From the NCBI GenBank assembly GCA_017311315.1, contig CM029640.1, positions 18,899,283 through 18,963,282 of the forward strand: 64,000 bases of DNA, in the 5' to 3' direction. The position numbers and the translations under genes were made by a program. The notes beneath the pieces were generated by a model. It was given only the letters and a program-made list of their open reading frames with translations, ran no database searches and was not told the DNA's origin. The stretch is from Dendrocalamus latiflorus (taxonomy: Eukaryota > Streptophyta > Magnoliopsida > Poales > Poaceae). Position 1 is the stretch's first letter. Every line of letters starts with the position of its first letter. Below, piece by piece: positions 1 to 11,755 of the stretch.

Positions 1-1488
1 GAGTGAATAGGTGCTTCTAAAAGTTCCTGCCTACTAAAACTAATTTCCACAAAATATGACTAGGCAAGATTTCAATGCAATTTAAACCTACATAATTCTA
101 GTATACCTAAGACATCACAAGCATTAGTCTCTACAAATATATCCCTAACACTAGTAAATAAGACAATCTTAACAATCACAAAGTTAGAAATATAAGTGCA
201 GAATGTAGAGGCAAAGAAATAACCACAAGATGACTCGAGAAGTTTTTCCCGTTGTATCGAAGACTTACTAGTTTTCACCAATCCACGTTGCGGAAAGCCC
301 AAGTGACTTGAACCGGCTTCATGAAATAAGTCTCAACTCCTCAATCCACTAGTGGTTGTCCTTCCTACATTCCGGACATGGTGGACACCAAACCACTAAC
401 AAGTCAGTGCCGCGCCTCTTCACAATCTTCTTGAAGAGGTTACCTCGTAATCTCCCGCCAAGTCGTTTAGGTGCCGGTAAGCACCAAGAGTAACAAACCA
501 GCTTCACTTGACAGCGATTATGTGCCAAAGGATCAATCTAAATGAATGCACTTGATGTTGGCTCAACTACCTCAAATGAATGGAATGAAAGCAATTGAGG
601 TGTGGAGTCAATACTCTATACTCAAGGATATTTCAATGTAGAGTCTAACTCTATCCTTGAGTAGGTAGGGGTTATTTATACCCCCACCAACAAAATCTAG
701 ACGTTACAAGGCAATCCTTGAAAAAATCAGGGTGAGCGGAAGTACCACTGTTCATCGGCCGGTACTACTGCACCTGTTCTGACGCAATAGTAATGGCTAT
801 ATCGGAGCGTCAGAACTAGCTGTAGAAATTTGTCGTGGTACTACCGCTGTTGTAATCATGGTAGTTCTGAAATTTTGGCACGATACTTCTATTTGCTTCA
901 AGGCCAAAAGTTAGAGCTCTCTGGAAAAACATACCGCCCGAATTTTTGGAGCTTCAGTGTTCCGGTAGTTCCGCTCAAGAATGGCGGTACTTTCTCTCTG
1001 CGGTAGTTCCATCATTATAACTTCAGTACTTCCGTTTTCCAGAGATACAAAGTGATTCTAAGGGTGCTCTCTGGTAAAAAATGTATTGTTCATTTTGTTG
1101 GAATTTCCGAAATGCGAAAGTACTGCCACTTACACTCCGATACTTCCGATATTCCTGATAGTGCACAGTTTGCCTGTCAATTTTAGTTTTAAATACATGC
1201 ATGATCCTAAATTGATCCAATGGTATAAGAACATGCTATCAAGTTACTAGCCATAATCCCTCTTAATAGTACGTCATTTGTTATATAATCCAGTCTTTCA
1301 CCTTTTCTTCTAAGACTGGTAAAATTAAAAGGGATTCTAGACTACTTATACGTTTGTGTTGACCTTTAGCATGCATCTCACAATCATCATCGAGACTAAC
1401 CTTTCAAATACTTAGTAAACATGTTAGTCCCATATTCACATCATGTCATTAATTACCAAAACCATTTTTAGAGGCCTAGATGTTTTCA
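1..1488 (-). repeat. LTR (copia-like), minus orientation, left end outside window
   Basis: Read on the minus strand, an LTR-like end starts at 1488 with TGAAAACATCTAGGCC. It is followed by the sequence type 'ggttttggtaattaatgac' that is common near the start of grass copia LTRs. The stretch 700-1200 carries many short 'ggtactaccg'-like motifs. The part near 1 reads on the minus strand 'gcacctattcactc', as in the 3' end of such LTRs. The motif 'ccactagtggattgagg' is shared with the LTR-like tract at 58.3-60.0 kb. No long coding frame is present. The element abuts a B-type LTR fragment at 1490, so it probably inserted into it. A target duplication cannot be tested because the left end is outside the window. 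Confidence 0.55.
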
Positions 1489-1489
1489 A

Positions 1490-1808
1490 CCGCACCTTGG
1501 CCCATTCGTACAACTCATCGGTCAGACTGCAATCTTATTGCTGGTCAGACCGCTAGCCGGTCAGAGCACTAGGGCACTGTCGGTTGGGCTACCGTGTTGC
1601 TACCAAGCAGACCACACCTTAGTAGTTGGTCATACCGCTTTGGTGCAGAACCAAGCCCTTTGGTTTTTAAGTTTGTTGCTTTGTTTTTGGTTTCTAATTA
1701 TGATCTTTATGATTTTATAGCCACTAGAGTGAAGAATTTGAGAAAACTTGGGGGGGGGGGGGAAATTATGTGGCACCATTCACCTCTCTGTTGCCATTTG
1801 GTCCTACA
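1490..1808 (+). repeat. 3' part of a B-family copia LTR (fragment)
   Basis: It has 'ggtcagaccg' motifs at about 1518-1570 and a G tract at about 1750-1761. Its end, 'caccattcacctctctgttgccatttggtcctaca', closely matches the 3' end of the B 5' LTR at 17067-17106. The tRNA-binding site that follows the LTR in B (attggtatcaaag) is absent here, so this is a solo or truncated LTR, not the start of an element. Confidence 0.6.
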
Positions 1809-2106
1809 GATTGAGCTGTCATCCAGTTGCAACACTAATCGATACTATTGGCCCTATTTTTTGGGTTATGGTTGATGGCTTTTGGTTGCTACTGATGACT
1901 TTTATTTGCGCTTTTCGAGATGGTAGCGGACGGCAGAGGCGCTGACAGGGACAACGCACATGGTTTTGGGCTCAGGAAGCCATTTAGAGAATCTGCTTCA
2001 AAAAGTCGTCTGTTTATTTTGAATTTTATAGATGTTAAAAGCCAAGAATATAAAAGAATAGGGCCATTACTTTCCATGATAACTAGCAACTGTGAGCAAA
2101 GGCATT
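1809..2106. other. no gene recognised
   Basis: Ordinary intergenic sequence between the LTR fragment and the Stowaway MITE. Both strands contain short open frames of fewer than 100 codons with no recognisable domain. Confidence 0.5.
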
Positions 2107-2108
2107 TA

Positions 2109-2369
2109 CTCCCTCCGTCCATATTGATAGGGCGTATTTTTCTAATGGTCTTGTCTACAAATATAAGGCATATTTTATATTTCAATACAAAATTAGTATG
2201 ATATTCTTTATATAGCCCTAATAAATATCTAGATTCACTTTATGTTTTCTATATGCATGTATTGAATATAGTGTTTAGATATAATAATTAGGGGTAACTT
2301 AGTTATTTTTAATATCTATTTAGTCTATGTGTCAAGAGAAAATCGCCCTATAAATTTAGACGGAGTGAG
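2109..2369. mobile_element. Stowaway-type MITE
   Basis: The 261-bp element begins CTCCCTCCGTCC and ends with the imperfect inverse GACGGAGTGAG. It is flanked by TA dinucleotides (2107-2108 and 2370-2371), the target duplication of Tc1/mariner-type Stowaway elements. The subterminal parts also pair: 'gatagggcgtattttt' on the left against the inverse of 'aaaatcgccctataaat' on the right. It has no coding capacity. Confidence 0.88.
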
Positions 2370-2728
2370 TAGTAGTCAAATCCTTTGCAATGTTACCGCT
2401 TTGGTTCATTTTTATTTGTCTATTTAGACAACAACACAGTGTCCAACATATATTGGACTGCTACTTTTTTTAACTATATGCTAGGAAAAATTAATAAGAA
2501 TATAATGATATAGAGGTATGTTTGATGATAGATATACTAATATTGTTGAAGCGTGCATTATGTCCTTCCTTCACATTATTCCAGAACACAAGATATCCAA
2601 CTCAATTGCACATACATGCATGTAGTTGGACATAACTTAGTTTGGGACATTGTTAAACACAATAATATAGTTTGGGACATTATTAAACACGATAATCACA
2701 TACCAGACGCTGAGGCTAGATCCTTTTA

Positions 2729-2972
2729 GGATGTGTTTGGTTGGAGGGATGGAGTGGGATGGGATGAGATGGTTCCTTTGACCAAGCCTATCTGTGTGTT
2801 TGGTTGGAGGGATGGGGTGGGATGGAATGGTCCAAAGTGGGATGAGCCTGTGCAAATTTAGAGAATATTCTTCTTAGATGCTGGACCATGTGGTTCCACT
2901 TTTTTTGTGGAACTATCTCATCCTATCCCCATCCCATCCCATCCCACCCCATCCCTCCAACCAAACACATCC
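2729..2972. mobile_element. Tourist-type (PIF/Harbinger) MITE
   Basis: The 244-bp element has long terminal inverted repeats, GGATGTGTTTGGTTGGAGGG on the left and its inverse on the right. It is flanked by TTA (2726-2728 and 2973-2975), the usual Tourist target duplication. An internal copy of the terminal motif at about 2791-2830 ('gtgtttggttggagggatgg') shows that one end was duplicated inside the element. It is non-coding. Confidence 0.88.
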
Positions 2973-3065
2973 TTAGCTTCTTAACATTGCAGTCCAACTT
3001 ATTTTCATAATTACATCTGCCTCCCATCTTTTGTCGCCCAGTCTCCCGATCGGATCAACTGGCAG

Positions 3066-4723
3066 CAGGGGCGGACCTATATTCGGGCGAGCTCATGCTC
3101 CGTCGCCGGTCGGACCCCACCCCCGGCGGCCCCTCCTCGGCTCCTCTTCCACTCCAGACGGCACGACGGCGACAGGCACAGGCGCACAGCCGAAGACGCA
3201 TGGGATTGGGCCTCGTCGCCTCGGTCGTCCGGCCCATCAGCGGAGCAGCCCAGTGCCGAGAGCCCAAGAGAGTAGAAGATGCCGGCGAGGCGAGGCGAGG
3301 CGAACCGTGCAGTGCAGCCGAGTCGCCCCGACCGGGGGCGTGCTAACCCTAGAGGCTAGAGGCAGCAAGCCGGCATGGCCCAACGGGGCGCGGCGCGGGC
3401 GCACGGCATCGACCGGCAGCCAAGGGGCCAAGGCAGCTATTGGCCAGGGAAGGCAGAGCGCAACGCGGCGGCCAGGGGAGCGCAGCGCGGGCGCACTAAG
3501 CCAGATCTAAGACTGAGATGATCTTTGCACTTTGCGTGAGGGGATTTGCCTGTGAAATAAACCAGCAATAGCTCTGAGATGATGACAATCTTTGTTCATT
3601 GGTATATTTTGAAGTACCAATTTCAATATTGCTTGAGGGGATTGTTCACTTCTACAATGCATTTGAGGATGATTCATATGTGTATATTGTGATGGAGTAA
3701 GTAGTCCTATACTATGCTACTAGCTTCTGCTATCACAGTCAATTAACCACGGAACAGATCAGTGATGCTCTGCAGATTTTACAATGGCCTTTTGCCGTAC
3801 TCGTTTTAACAAAAATCATGATACCTTGTTTCCAGTGTCCCAGACATGTATGTGCTGTTTGCGATATGCATGTCTTGTATTTAAAATTGTCTTCCTAAAT
3901 ACTAACCATTCTTTCATGCTGTTCGGTCAGTTGCATTCTCTCTCAATTCTTTCACAATATATGAATGTATAAACTGTTCTTTCAAAATTACATTTTGAAT
4001 GCATGGCTTCGTGGCACTTAATCATTTATATTCAGAACTACATCATATCTCAGTTTCCTTGCATTGTTATGTTCTATAAATATGCCAAATTGTCAACTAG
4101 ATGTACTTCTTTTAGTATATAGCTTGATGTATCAACACTCATGGATAGTTAGGAGCTTTTTTCTTCATCTCAAATTTATCTTAAAAGGGCACACATGATC
4201 ATATGATTTCAATATTCATTCCTATGCTCCAGTACCAACTCTTGCTTCTCTACAATTTTTGTAGACTATGTGAGGGTGGTGAGCTATTGGATCGGATTTT
4301 GGCAAAGTAAGATAGGATTTATACTCCATTTCTTGTTTCATGTATATTTGCTCTCCCTGTGTCAAAGGTTGCTTTATTTTTTGTTGTCTTTTAGTTCCAA
4401 TAAATTTTAGCTTGATGTTTGCCACCAGCATTGTTTAGTTCTTCTAAGAATGTACCTATTTTCCTTCCCAGAACTTCCTTTTCAAATCAACTTGTAGTAA
4501 CCATTATTCATGAGCGGTTGCAAGGATTCACAAGCAATGTAATAAGGCTTTCGAAACAGGTATGATATCTTAATTTCATTTACCTTCGAATCATATACTC
4601 TTATTAGTATGATTGCAATGTAGTTTGATCATCGTTGTTTTGCTTTTGCGTAATATTGTTTCCTTCATGTTTGCTAGCTTACGAGTCCGTCATAGCTATA
4701 TTTTAGTCATGGGTCCGCCACTA
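3066..4723. mobile_element. hAT-type DNA transposon, non-autonomous, 1658 bp
   Basis: The left end is CAGGGGCGGACC. The right end, read inverted, is TAGTGGCGGACC, a match at 10 of 12 positions. Both sides are flanked by the identical 8-bp sequence actggcag (3058-3065 and 4724-4731), as hAT transposases produce. No transposase frame (RNase H-fold or hAT C-terminal dimerisation motif) is visible, so the element would have moved in trans. The first 450 bp are very GC-rich. The rest is AT-rich and contains a captured kinase exon (3635-3696). A stretch at about 4480-4562 also ends in a donor-like 'cag|gtatga'. Confidence 0.88.
3635..3696 (+). pseudogene. captured exon fragment of a CDPK-related protein kinase
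   Basis: The plus strand reads EGIVHFYNAFEDDSYVYIVM and then the first two bases of a Glu codon, followed at 3697 by the donor-like gtaagt. This matches subdomains IV-V of plant CDPK-related kinases (pattern 'LVQFYDAFED..NVYIVMEL'), including the hydrophobic hinge VYIVME that contacts ATP. An exon ends near this hinge in that family (from memory). The upstream catalytic lysine and the downstream HRD and DFG motifs are not visible nearby. It is therefore one captured exon with flanking intron sequence, carried by the hAT element and presumably not functional. Confidence 0.6.
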
Positions 4724-4892
4724 ACTGGCAGGCTCTTCAGCTTCTGGAAGTTACACATCCCCATCACCTCCTCCATGACTCCGTCGCTCTCCTCATTTGT
4801 CATGGTCGGGAGGTATTACATGCGTCGCAACGAGCAGTCCACATCCGGCTCAGCAGGAGTCCAAGCACCAGATGTAGGAGCTGCGGTCTAAG

Positions 4893-6547
4893 CAACAAGC
4901 AGTCGAAATCAGTGTGAGGTAGTCTGGAACTTGATCTTGGTCGAAACCAACATCCTCGTAAATCCAATCGACGCTCCAGACCGAGACTGCACTAACTACA
5001 ACTATGTTAATTCAGATTCAAAGGAAAACGAGAACCAACTGAACTGAACGTGGTCGAATAAGTTCTTGGAAGAACAGAGGAGAGGCAGTGAGGCGCACGA
5101 CCGCAATCCAGATTTCGAATAACTTTTGATTCAAGGATTGACCGGTCATGAAACTTTAAACAGAGTTGGAATAAGATCTCAAGAAGCTGTTCTAAGCTTT
5201 AATTGAAAACTTAGCAAGCAGAAGATCTTTCTACAGAAACTCCAAGAACTCAAAAGAAACGCTGAGAGGGAGAAATGTCAATCCGACTAAGCAATTGGGT
5301 GTAGAATAGTCAAGATGGCTTCGAGTATGTTTTCCCAACACCAGGCAAATCAGATCAACACCAAGACAAATGAAAACAAACTCTCAGATCAAGAAAGGAA
5401 AGAGCCATCCAAAGAACAGAGAAAGAGAGCACAATTGATACGACCACCACCAACTCAACTCCAAGCATACGAGCATACACAGATATAGAAAGAAAGATGA
5501 TATATTGCTCTGGAAGTTGATTCTATAGCCACTCCATCCCGGAGGACCAAGAGCACAAGTGCTCCACACAAAAATGAACACATGCAAGAAAACAAGAACA
5601 CCGGAGAGAGCACTGGAAGGGTAGCTCTCCTACTCCTTTTATAGCGTCTTGCTGTCGGGAATAACCTATTAACCCCTACCTACCACCGGGTTTTCTTACC
5701 CACACCACTTGCATCAACACGTTAACTCATACAGGACAAACACCCTTTAACAGAACAACTTCCTTTTTTAGGTCTTGAGCAATTCACCAAAATGCCCCTC
5801 TGCCACCATTCTAGAAGCTTCCTATTTTCTTGTCGACCACGCTTGCAACCGCCTTGCAGCCTTAGTCATCTTCAGCTTCTTCTGACCGTTCTGGACCTTA
5901 ACACTTCTCAGTGTCTAGTCCCGATTCTTCCACGCCTCACCATGACCAGAGAACAACCTCAGCAAGTCGTTACGACCATCGCATAGGCTGTTACGATCAT
6001 GAAGACAGATGCTACGACCACGTAGCAATCGCTACGACCATCGCTCACAGTGGCTACGACTTTACCAGACTTGGTCGCTACGACTTATGATCACACAGGC
6101 AGAGTGCTACGATCATCGACCATGGTCAATAGAAGCTATGACCATCGACCACGATCAGGCAGAGTTACGACTATCGATCATGCCCAGACAGAGCTACGAC
6201 TATCGACCTTGGCCAGTCAGAGCTATGACTATCAACCATGGCTAGTCAGAGCTACGATTAGCAACCATGGCCAGTCAGAGTTACGACTATCGACCATGGC
6301 CAATCAGAGCTATGACTATTGAGCACAAAGTTGTAAAAGCCTCTGCCGTCTACCAAGTCGTAAAAACAACTGCCGACTTCAAAGTCGTAAAACCTACTGC
6401 TGACCACCAAGTCATAATAGCACATATGAACACAGAGGTTGTAAAGTCAGCAAACTTTTACACAGACCTCAAAAACCAAACTCAATATCTCCAAATCAAA
6501 GGTCAATTACTCATCACAAACATGGGGTGACCTCCACATGTCTCACA
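4893..6547 (-). repeat. left (3') LTR of copia element F, 5'-deleted outer end
   Basis: The LTR is read on the minus strand and its inner end is TGTGAGACATGTGG at 6547. It aligns over its length with 27853-28669 plus 29594-30673, the right LTR of the same element. It lacks about 200 bp present there (the equivalent of 29835-30035). The outer end is not the expected tgtaggact terminus, so the left boundary near 4893 is approximate and no target duplication can be checked. Between about 6100 and 6330 it contains degenerate 29-bp repeats of the type 'agctacgactatcgaccatg'. Confidence 0.65.
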
Positions 6548-6559
6548 ATCTCCCCCTTG
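6548..6559 (-). other. polypurine tract of element F
   Basis: On the minus strand the bases just upstream of the LTR read CAAGGGGGAGAT. This is the expected polypurine primer site next to a 3' LTR. It supports calling 4893-6547 the 3' LTR of a minus-oriented element instead of a solo LTR. Confidence 0.55.
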
Positions 6560-7298
6560 ATGAGTATATTGACAAACACAGAAAAAGCTTTGAAGATGAG
6601 TTTGTTTTTGAAAAGGAGAGTCAGAAGTTGCAAAAGCCACACATGGTCTAAGAGACTTGAAGAAGAAACTCATAACCATGTTGACAAAGAACGAAATGGA
6701 GCAATCAATAAGAAAGAGCAAGTTTTCTACAAAGGCTCCAAATCATCCCCCTTTTGGCAATAGAGTCATCAAGATGCATGGAAGAAAATAGAGCATGAGT
6801 GAAGTGGAGTGACTGCATTTTATTCATTTTAAGCATTAGGAGCCATGAAAATTATCCAAAATAACTTTCTAAGTATTACATCAAGCCATAAAAGGTGAAA
6901 ATGCTATCTAGATCATGACAAACCATGTATTACCGAGTTTAACCCAAATAAGCCATAATTTGAAATTAGTTGAATTGATTAACATGTCAAGTCACTCAAG
7001 ATCATAGTCTTATTAAAGGTATCTAAACATGAGTCAAGCCATGTCAATATTCTAAGTGGAAGCAAGAAGCTATCATTGAGTCAATTTAAAGTGCTATAAG
7101 TTCAAAAATGACACATTTGATCAAGTTCTTGATATTACTTATAATTGAGAAAATTTAGCACATTTAGCAATTTTAGAAATTCATGGTTGGTTTCAACTAT
7201 TTTTTCACAAGACTTTGTTTTCTTAGCCACGTGCTAGAGCTCAAGCCTTATGCAACCACTCCAAGCAAGAAACTTAAGGAAATGATCTTGGTAATCTT
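6548..7298 (-). other. non-coding 3' internal region of element F
   Basis: This AT-rich stretch between F's left LTR and the start of element B has no open frame over about 80 codons and no recognisable motif. By position it is the untranslated region between pol and the 3' LTR of F. The F pol gene that should follow is absent; see the junction at about 25.0 kb. Confidence 0.4.
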
Positions 7299-7335
7299 TG
7301 AGAGACCATGTGGAGGTATCCCCATGTTTGTGATG

Positions 7336-8367
7336 TGATGAGGGCATCCCTAACACTTATACATCTTTTCCTATTGGTGGTCATGCACATACTGATGAGG
7401 ACATCCCCATTACATATATATTTTCCACTCCAAGCATGCATGAGAATAACCAAAAACCAGAGGGCCCAATGATGAGGGCAAGAGCCAAGCGTTTAAACAA
7501 ATAGGTGCTTTTGTTTCTTAAGGAGTTTCCTTTAATTGATGATGAACTTGGAATACTACCTCATACTAGTATTTTATGTATTCTTAGGTATGACTCATGT
7601 GAAGACTTGGGAGAGCAAAAGGGAGGAACCCAAGGACTTAAACTACAAGTTTTGGATAAGATTTTCAAGCCAAATTTGGACTTCCCACGTGCTCAATCCA
7701 ATTCAAACTCGGATTCAAATCAAGATTCAATTCGGATTCGGTTCGGGACAGCCTAACAGGCAGTTACTAAAAAGGCCATGACATTCACAAACGGAGTCCG
7801 ATTCAGGTGTTCTTATACTCGTTGGAAAGATAATTTAAAGGGCTACGCAATGGATCTAGTCCCACCTTCAAATTCATCACGGATAAAAAGTTATGACCGA
7901 AATAATATGACAAGTGAAAAATATAGTTTCCTTTTTGTGAGAGTTCGTATCGAAAACCATATAGGGTTGAGTTGTTCTTGATTTGGGGATCATATGGACG
8001 TCCCAAGGGGCTATATAAGCCTTGTATTGGCAGCCTTTAGGGGGAGACCAATTTTATGCATAAGATTGAAACATAGCTATTACTTGTTCTTTCAACACCA
8101 GAGTTCATGCGAGGACTTTGAGAGAGAACTAGGTGATCCATTGTTCGTTCTGCAATTCAAGGTCAAGCTGTCGTTCCATTGGGAATTGGGGATTTGGCGT
8201 TCGTCGTTTGTGGTCTCGCGACGAACAATTATCCGGTGTGTTTTGGGCGTATTCCGAAGAGTTGAGGGTTCGTGCATTGGCGTGAGTGTTCAACTAGCGA
8301 CATCGTTTACTTCGCATCAGCTATCCACGGTTCCTTACTGAGAAGATCGGGACCCCACCCCGTATCA
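7336..8367 (+). repeat. 5' LTR of element A
   Basis: It begins TGATGAGGGCATCCC and ends CCCGTATCA. A TATA-like TATATAAG lies at 8012-8019 within 'ggggctatataagcc', a plausible core promoter for element transcription. Compared with the 3' LTR over about 255 bp (7505-7760 against 14457-14705), I count 12 substitutions, 11 of them transitions. The reading frame that continues pol into the 3' LTR is broken here by a TAG at 7502-7504. Confidence 0.9.
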
Positions 8368-8369
8368 TG

Positions 8370-8381
8370 TGGTATCAGATT
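8370..8381 (+). other. primer-binding site of element A
   Basis: TGGTATCAGATT begins two bases after the 5' LTR. TGGTATCAGA is complementary to the 3' end of initiator tRNA-Met, the usual primer of many plant LTR retrotransposons. Confidence 0.75.
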
Positions 8382-9558
8382 CTAGGTTTACTCGGTGAGA
8401 ACTTCTTTACCCGTAGTTAGATTTGTTTTCTGTCCTTTCGTCCATCAAACCGAAAATTGCAATACCAAAACCGTAGTTTAATCTGTTTATTTCTTGTGTG
8501 TTTTGTTAAGTCTTCGTCCATTAGAGTTTTATTTTAGTGTTGATCCGTGTGTTTCCTTTTGTGTTGCTTAATCGTTGTGTTCACATAAACCCTACAAAAT
8601 TGCTGGTTGATTCCCTCAATTAGCAAAAAAAAAAGAAGCTTCCATCTTTTACCGTGCGCCATCTTGAGAGCACAATCTGAGTCGGTTTGTATTTCTTTAT
8701 CCGAACTCTTTGGTGCGACTAGTGTCCGAATCGACCTCTAGCTCAAACATAATCCGAGTCCAATTGTTCCAACTTCGTTTCGGTCACTATATCATAGCAG
8801 GCTGAACCATATTTGGTGTCTTTGTGCTTCACTTATATCCTTTTATCTTGAGACTATTTGTTGACATTGCAATTAGGGTTGTTCATTAAAATTGATTACA
8901 CCTTGCTGATTTGTGAGGCTTGCAGCCGTAGTTAGGAAGAGCCGCGGCATAAAAAAAAGAAGAGAGAGAAACACGTAACTTTTGCATACGACTTCTGATT
9001 GAGGCGTTTCTTGATCCGTTGGAAAGGAAACGAGAAGATAGAGCTTCCAAACTCCTTTTTTTTGAGCAATTTTGTGCCCTCGTATATTCAATTGCAATTG
9101 GCTAGCGTCTCTCTTAGTACTTGGTGAAAAATGAGCTAGTTTCATCTCTGTTTCCAATTGATTCTCCCTAGCTCATTCCTTTGTTTGCATTAAGTCCCAT
9201 TTATCGTTGCGTGTGCGTTCATACACTTCGCTTAAACTAATTGATCAACACATAGGCAAAATACTCTAGCTTGGATCATTACTTAGGTTTACAATACCTT
9301 GAATATCAGATTGCATAAGATATCCACATAACTGTCCAAGCTCCACCTACACCCGTTGGTGTACTCCCTTGCTCTTGGTTACGCTCATACATTACCGGGT
9401 TGAGGTCGTTCGCTGTCACAATTGTCGATTTGCCATCCTTGATTCACTTTGGAACGGTAAGCTTGTCTTGTTTTCAGGATATTGAGTTGCAAGCATAGAG
9501 AGAGCTTTTGTTTTACTAACCCGGATATAACCTCGTTTCTTGTTTGTGAGTCATTCCC
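8382..9558 (+). other. untranslated leader of element A
   Basis: About 1.18 kb separate the primer-binding site from the gag start. No coding region is visible. There is a short A-run near 8625. Leaders of this length are common in plant gypsy elements. Confidence 0.5.
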
Positions 9559-11035
9559 ATGTCAGGTCACGAGGAGGATCCACCTAATCCGAAGGCGCCG
9601 GTTACGTGGACCGAGTACACTCGGTTGCGCGAGATGCTACAAAAACAACTTCATGATGGTGACAATGGCGTGCGTGATGAGCTCGGGGAAGTTCAGACTG
9701 GACTGAACACCCTCAGGGAGGAGGTCACACAATTGCGTACGACCATCAATAATAACTTTCTAGAGCTGCATGCCATGTTCGCACACCACAATCTACGTGG
9801 GGGTGCACCAGCTGATGATACAAGTGTGCACGGCCCTCCGATCGTTCTGCACAATGAGACCGAGGAGGAGCGTGCTATTCGTCTGGATGAGGAGCAACGT
9901 CAGCGATAGGCGCATCGCATAGCCGTGCTGCCAAACGTCGGGATGGCAGCCGCGGCACGCCCTCAGGCACATGGGCCTGGCCAAGGCAACGGTGGCCAAG
10001 GTGGAGGTGCACCACAGGGTGCCCACGGAGGAGGTGTGCATCATGCACCTCATAGCTGGGCTGACGCGGTCGAGCGCCGGGATGACGATTTCCCCGTCGA
10101 CGACTACGATGATCGACAGCGCCACCACCGCAACAACGTGCAGCGTCCTCGCCACGACGACGCCGAGGATCTTGTCGCTAAGCCCAAATTTAATCTTCTG
10201 ATATTTTCAGGTGGTACAGATGTGGAACAATACCTCACTTGGGAGCTGAAAGTTGATAAGTTGTTTCGGATGAACAACTATTCCAATGAGAAGAACCTGT
10301 TGCTTGCGTCCAATGGCTTGGATGATTATGCCACACATTGGTGGGAGTAGTTCATCCGTAAGTGCATGGAGCACCATGAGTTACCGATTATCACCAGGAG
10401 CAGATGAAGCAGCATTTGCGGGCACGCTTTGTACCTCGCCACTACAAGCGCTCACTATTTGAGAAGTTGACAGGGCTGCGACAAGGTATGAAATCAATTG
10501 ATGAATATCATAAAGAAATGGAGACTATCATGATACATGCAGATGTCCGCGAGAATGAAGAACAGACCATGGCGAGATTTCTAGCTGGCATGAATCGTGC
10601 TGTCAAGCGCATTGTCAATCACCATCCCTATAATGATATGATTGAGTTGCTGCACCAAGCACGCGAAGCCGAGAGACAAGTGATTGAAGACGCACGGTTC
10701 GCTGCCCGGTCACGTTCTTCAGCCAGTCCGGGACAGCCATATAACAACAACCAACCAAAGAAGAGCACTTCGGCTGCAAACAATTCGGCGATGCGCAGTT
10801 CCGCAAGTAAGAAGCTGGAGAGTACACCATCACCGGTGCATCGACCTATGGCGTCCGCGGCTAGTGAGACCTCGTCTATGGGGTCAACAGGCCGTTCACG
10901 TGACATATTTGCCACAAGTGCAAGGGCGTTGGCCATTTTCAGAGGGACTGCCCAAATGTCAGAACTATGCTTATTATATAGGATGGCGGTTATGTTTCAG
11001 CTAGTGATGATGAGTCGCCTGCTGCACAGGCAGTC
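9559..11035 (+). pseudogene. gag: gag of element A (decayed)
   Basis: It starts MSGHEEDPPNPKAP at 9559. The N-terminal part is a coiled-coil-like segment, followed by a Gly/His-rich linker. The capsid retrotransposon-gag domain (about 10170-10700) has the signatures YLTWELKVDKLFR, THWWE, RFVPRHYKRSLFEKL and MKSIDEYHKEME. TAG stops interrupt it at 9907-9909 and 10348-10350. A frameshift after about 10800 moves the CCHC zinc knuckle (about 10900-10960, CHKCKGVGHFQRDC pattern) to another frame. The intact protein would form the particle and bind element RNA through the knuckle. The same domain order appears in elements C and G. Confidence 0.85.
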
Positions 11036-11755
11036 TTGCACACTGATGACATAGAACAATGTGAGTGCGATCCTGAGTTTCCTAACATTGAGCAGTATTC
11101 CATTGTTTGCACGCCCAAGGTGCTTAGTGTGATGCCATCGCCATCACTCGAACAACGGTGCAATTTGTTTCAAACTTGGGCAAAGCTTGATAAGGGTAAG
11201 GTGTGCAAAGTGATCATTGATGGCGGGAGTTGTCACAATCTGGCTAGCAAGGATATGTGTCATAAGATGGGTTTGAAGTATTTGCCGCATCCACGTCCTT
11301 ATCATGTGCAATGGTTGAGCGACAAAGAGGAAGTGAAGGTGAACTATATGGTGCGTGTGACATTTTCTATTGGGAAGTACACCGATATTGTGGACTACGA
11401 TGTTGTGCCTATGACGGTGTGTCACTTGGTCTTGGGACAACCATGGCAATATGACCGTTCCGCTATTCACGATGGGCATACAAATCTCTATACATTTCGA
11501 TGGAACAATATGGATGTCATCTTGAAGCCGCTTACACCGCAACAGATTATCAATTCCTCCATGCAGAAAATTGAGATGCATGTTGAGAGTGCACAAGAGC
11601 AAGAGAACCATCGGAGTAGTAACAAGAAACAAGAGGGAGAGAAGAAATTAGTGATGTTAGCCACCAAATCAGAGATGAGAGAATTCAGCGAGGATCCTAA
11701 TTTGGTGCACATTGTGCTGCTGTACAAAGACGCATTGCTTCGACTAACGACATAA
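11036..11755 (+). pseudogene. aspartic protease region of element A
   Basis: This open stretch of 239 codons holds the retropepsin active-site motif in the form IIDGGSCHNLAS (about 11215-11250). It also holds the flap and second-half signatures PYHVQWLSDKE and VLGQPWQYDR. Retropepsin would cut the Gag-Pol polyprotein. The frame ends in TAA at 11755, but the reverse-transcriptase region continues directly after, so the stop is probably a mutation. Element C has the equivalent domain (IIDGGSYNNVIS) and G a degenerate one (IISGGSYRNLAS, active Asp lost). Confidence 0.85.

Larger units (their letters stand above)
2973..4803 (-). pseudogene. short minus-strand frame interrupted by the hAT element
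   Basis: On the minus strand an ATG at 4803-4801 opens a frame (begins MTNEESDGVMEEV) that runs to the hAT target duplication at 4731-4724. If the transposon and one TSD copy are skipped, the same frame continues from 3057 for about 28 codons to a TAA. That stop lies in the TTA beside the Tourist element. The product would be about 55 residues. I recognise no family. The open frame across the pre-insertion site is suggestive, but the length is not convincing by itself and an intron may be involved (GATGTAATT near the Tourist end). Confidence 0.22.

Noticed and set aside
3031..3510. 159-codon Arg/Gly/Pro-rich frame at the hAT left end
   Set aside because: GC-driven open frame that begins outside the transposon and continues inside it; no family.
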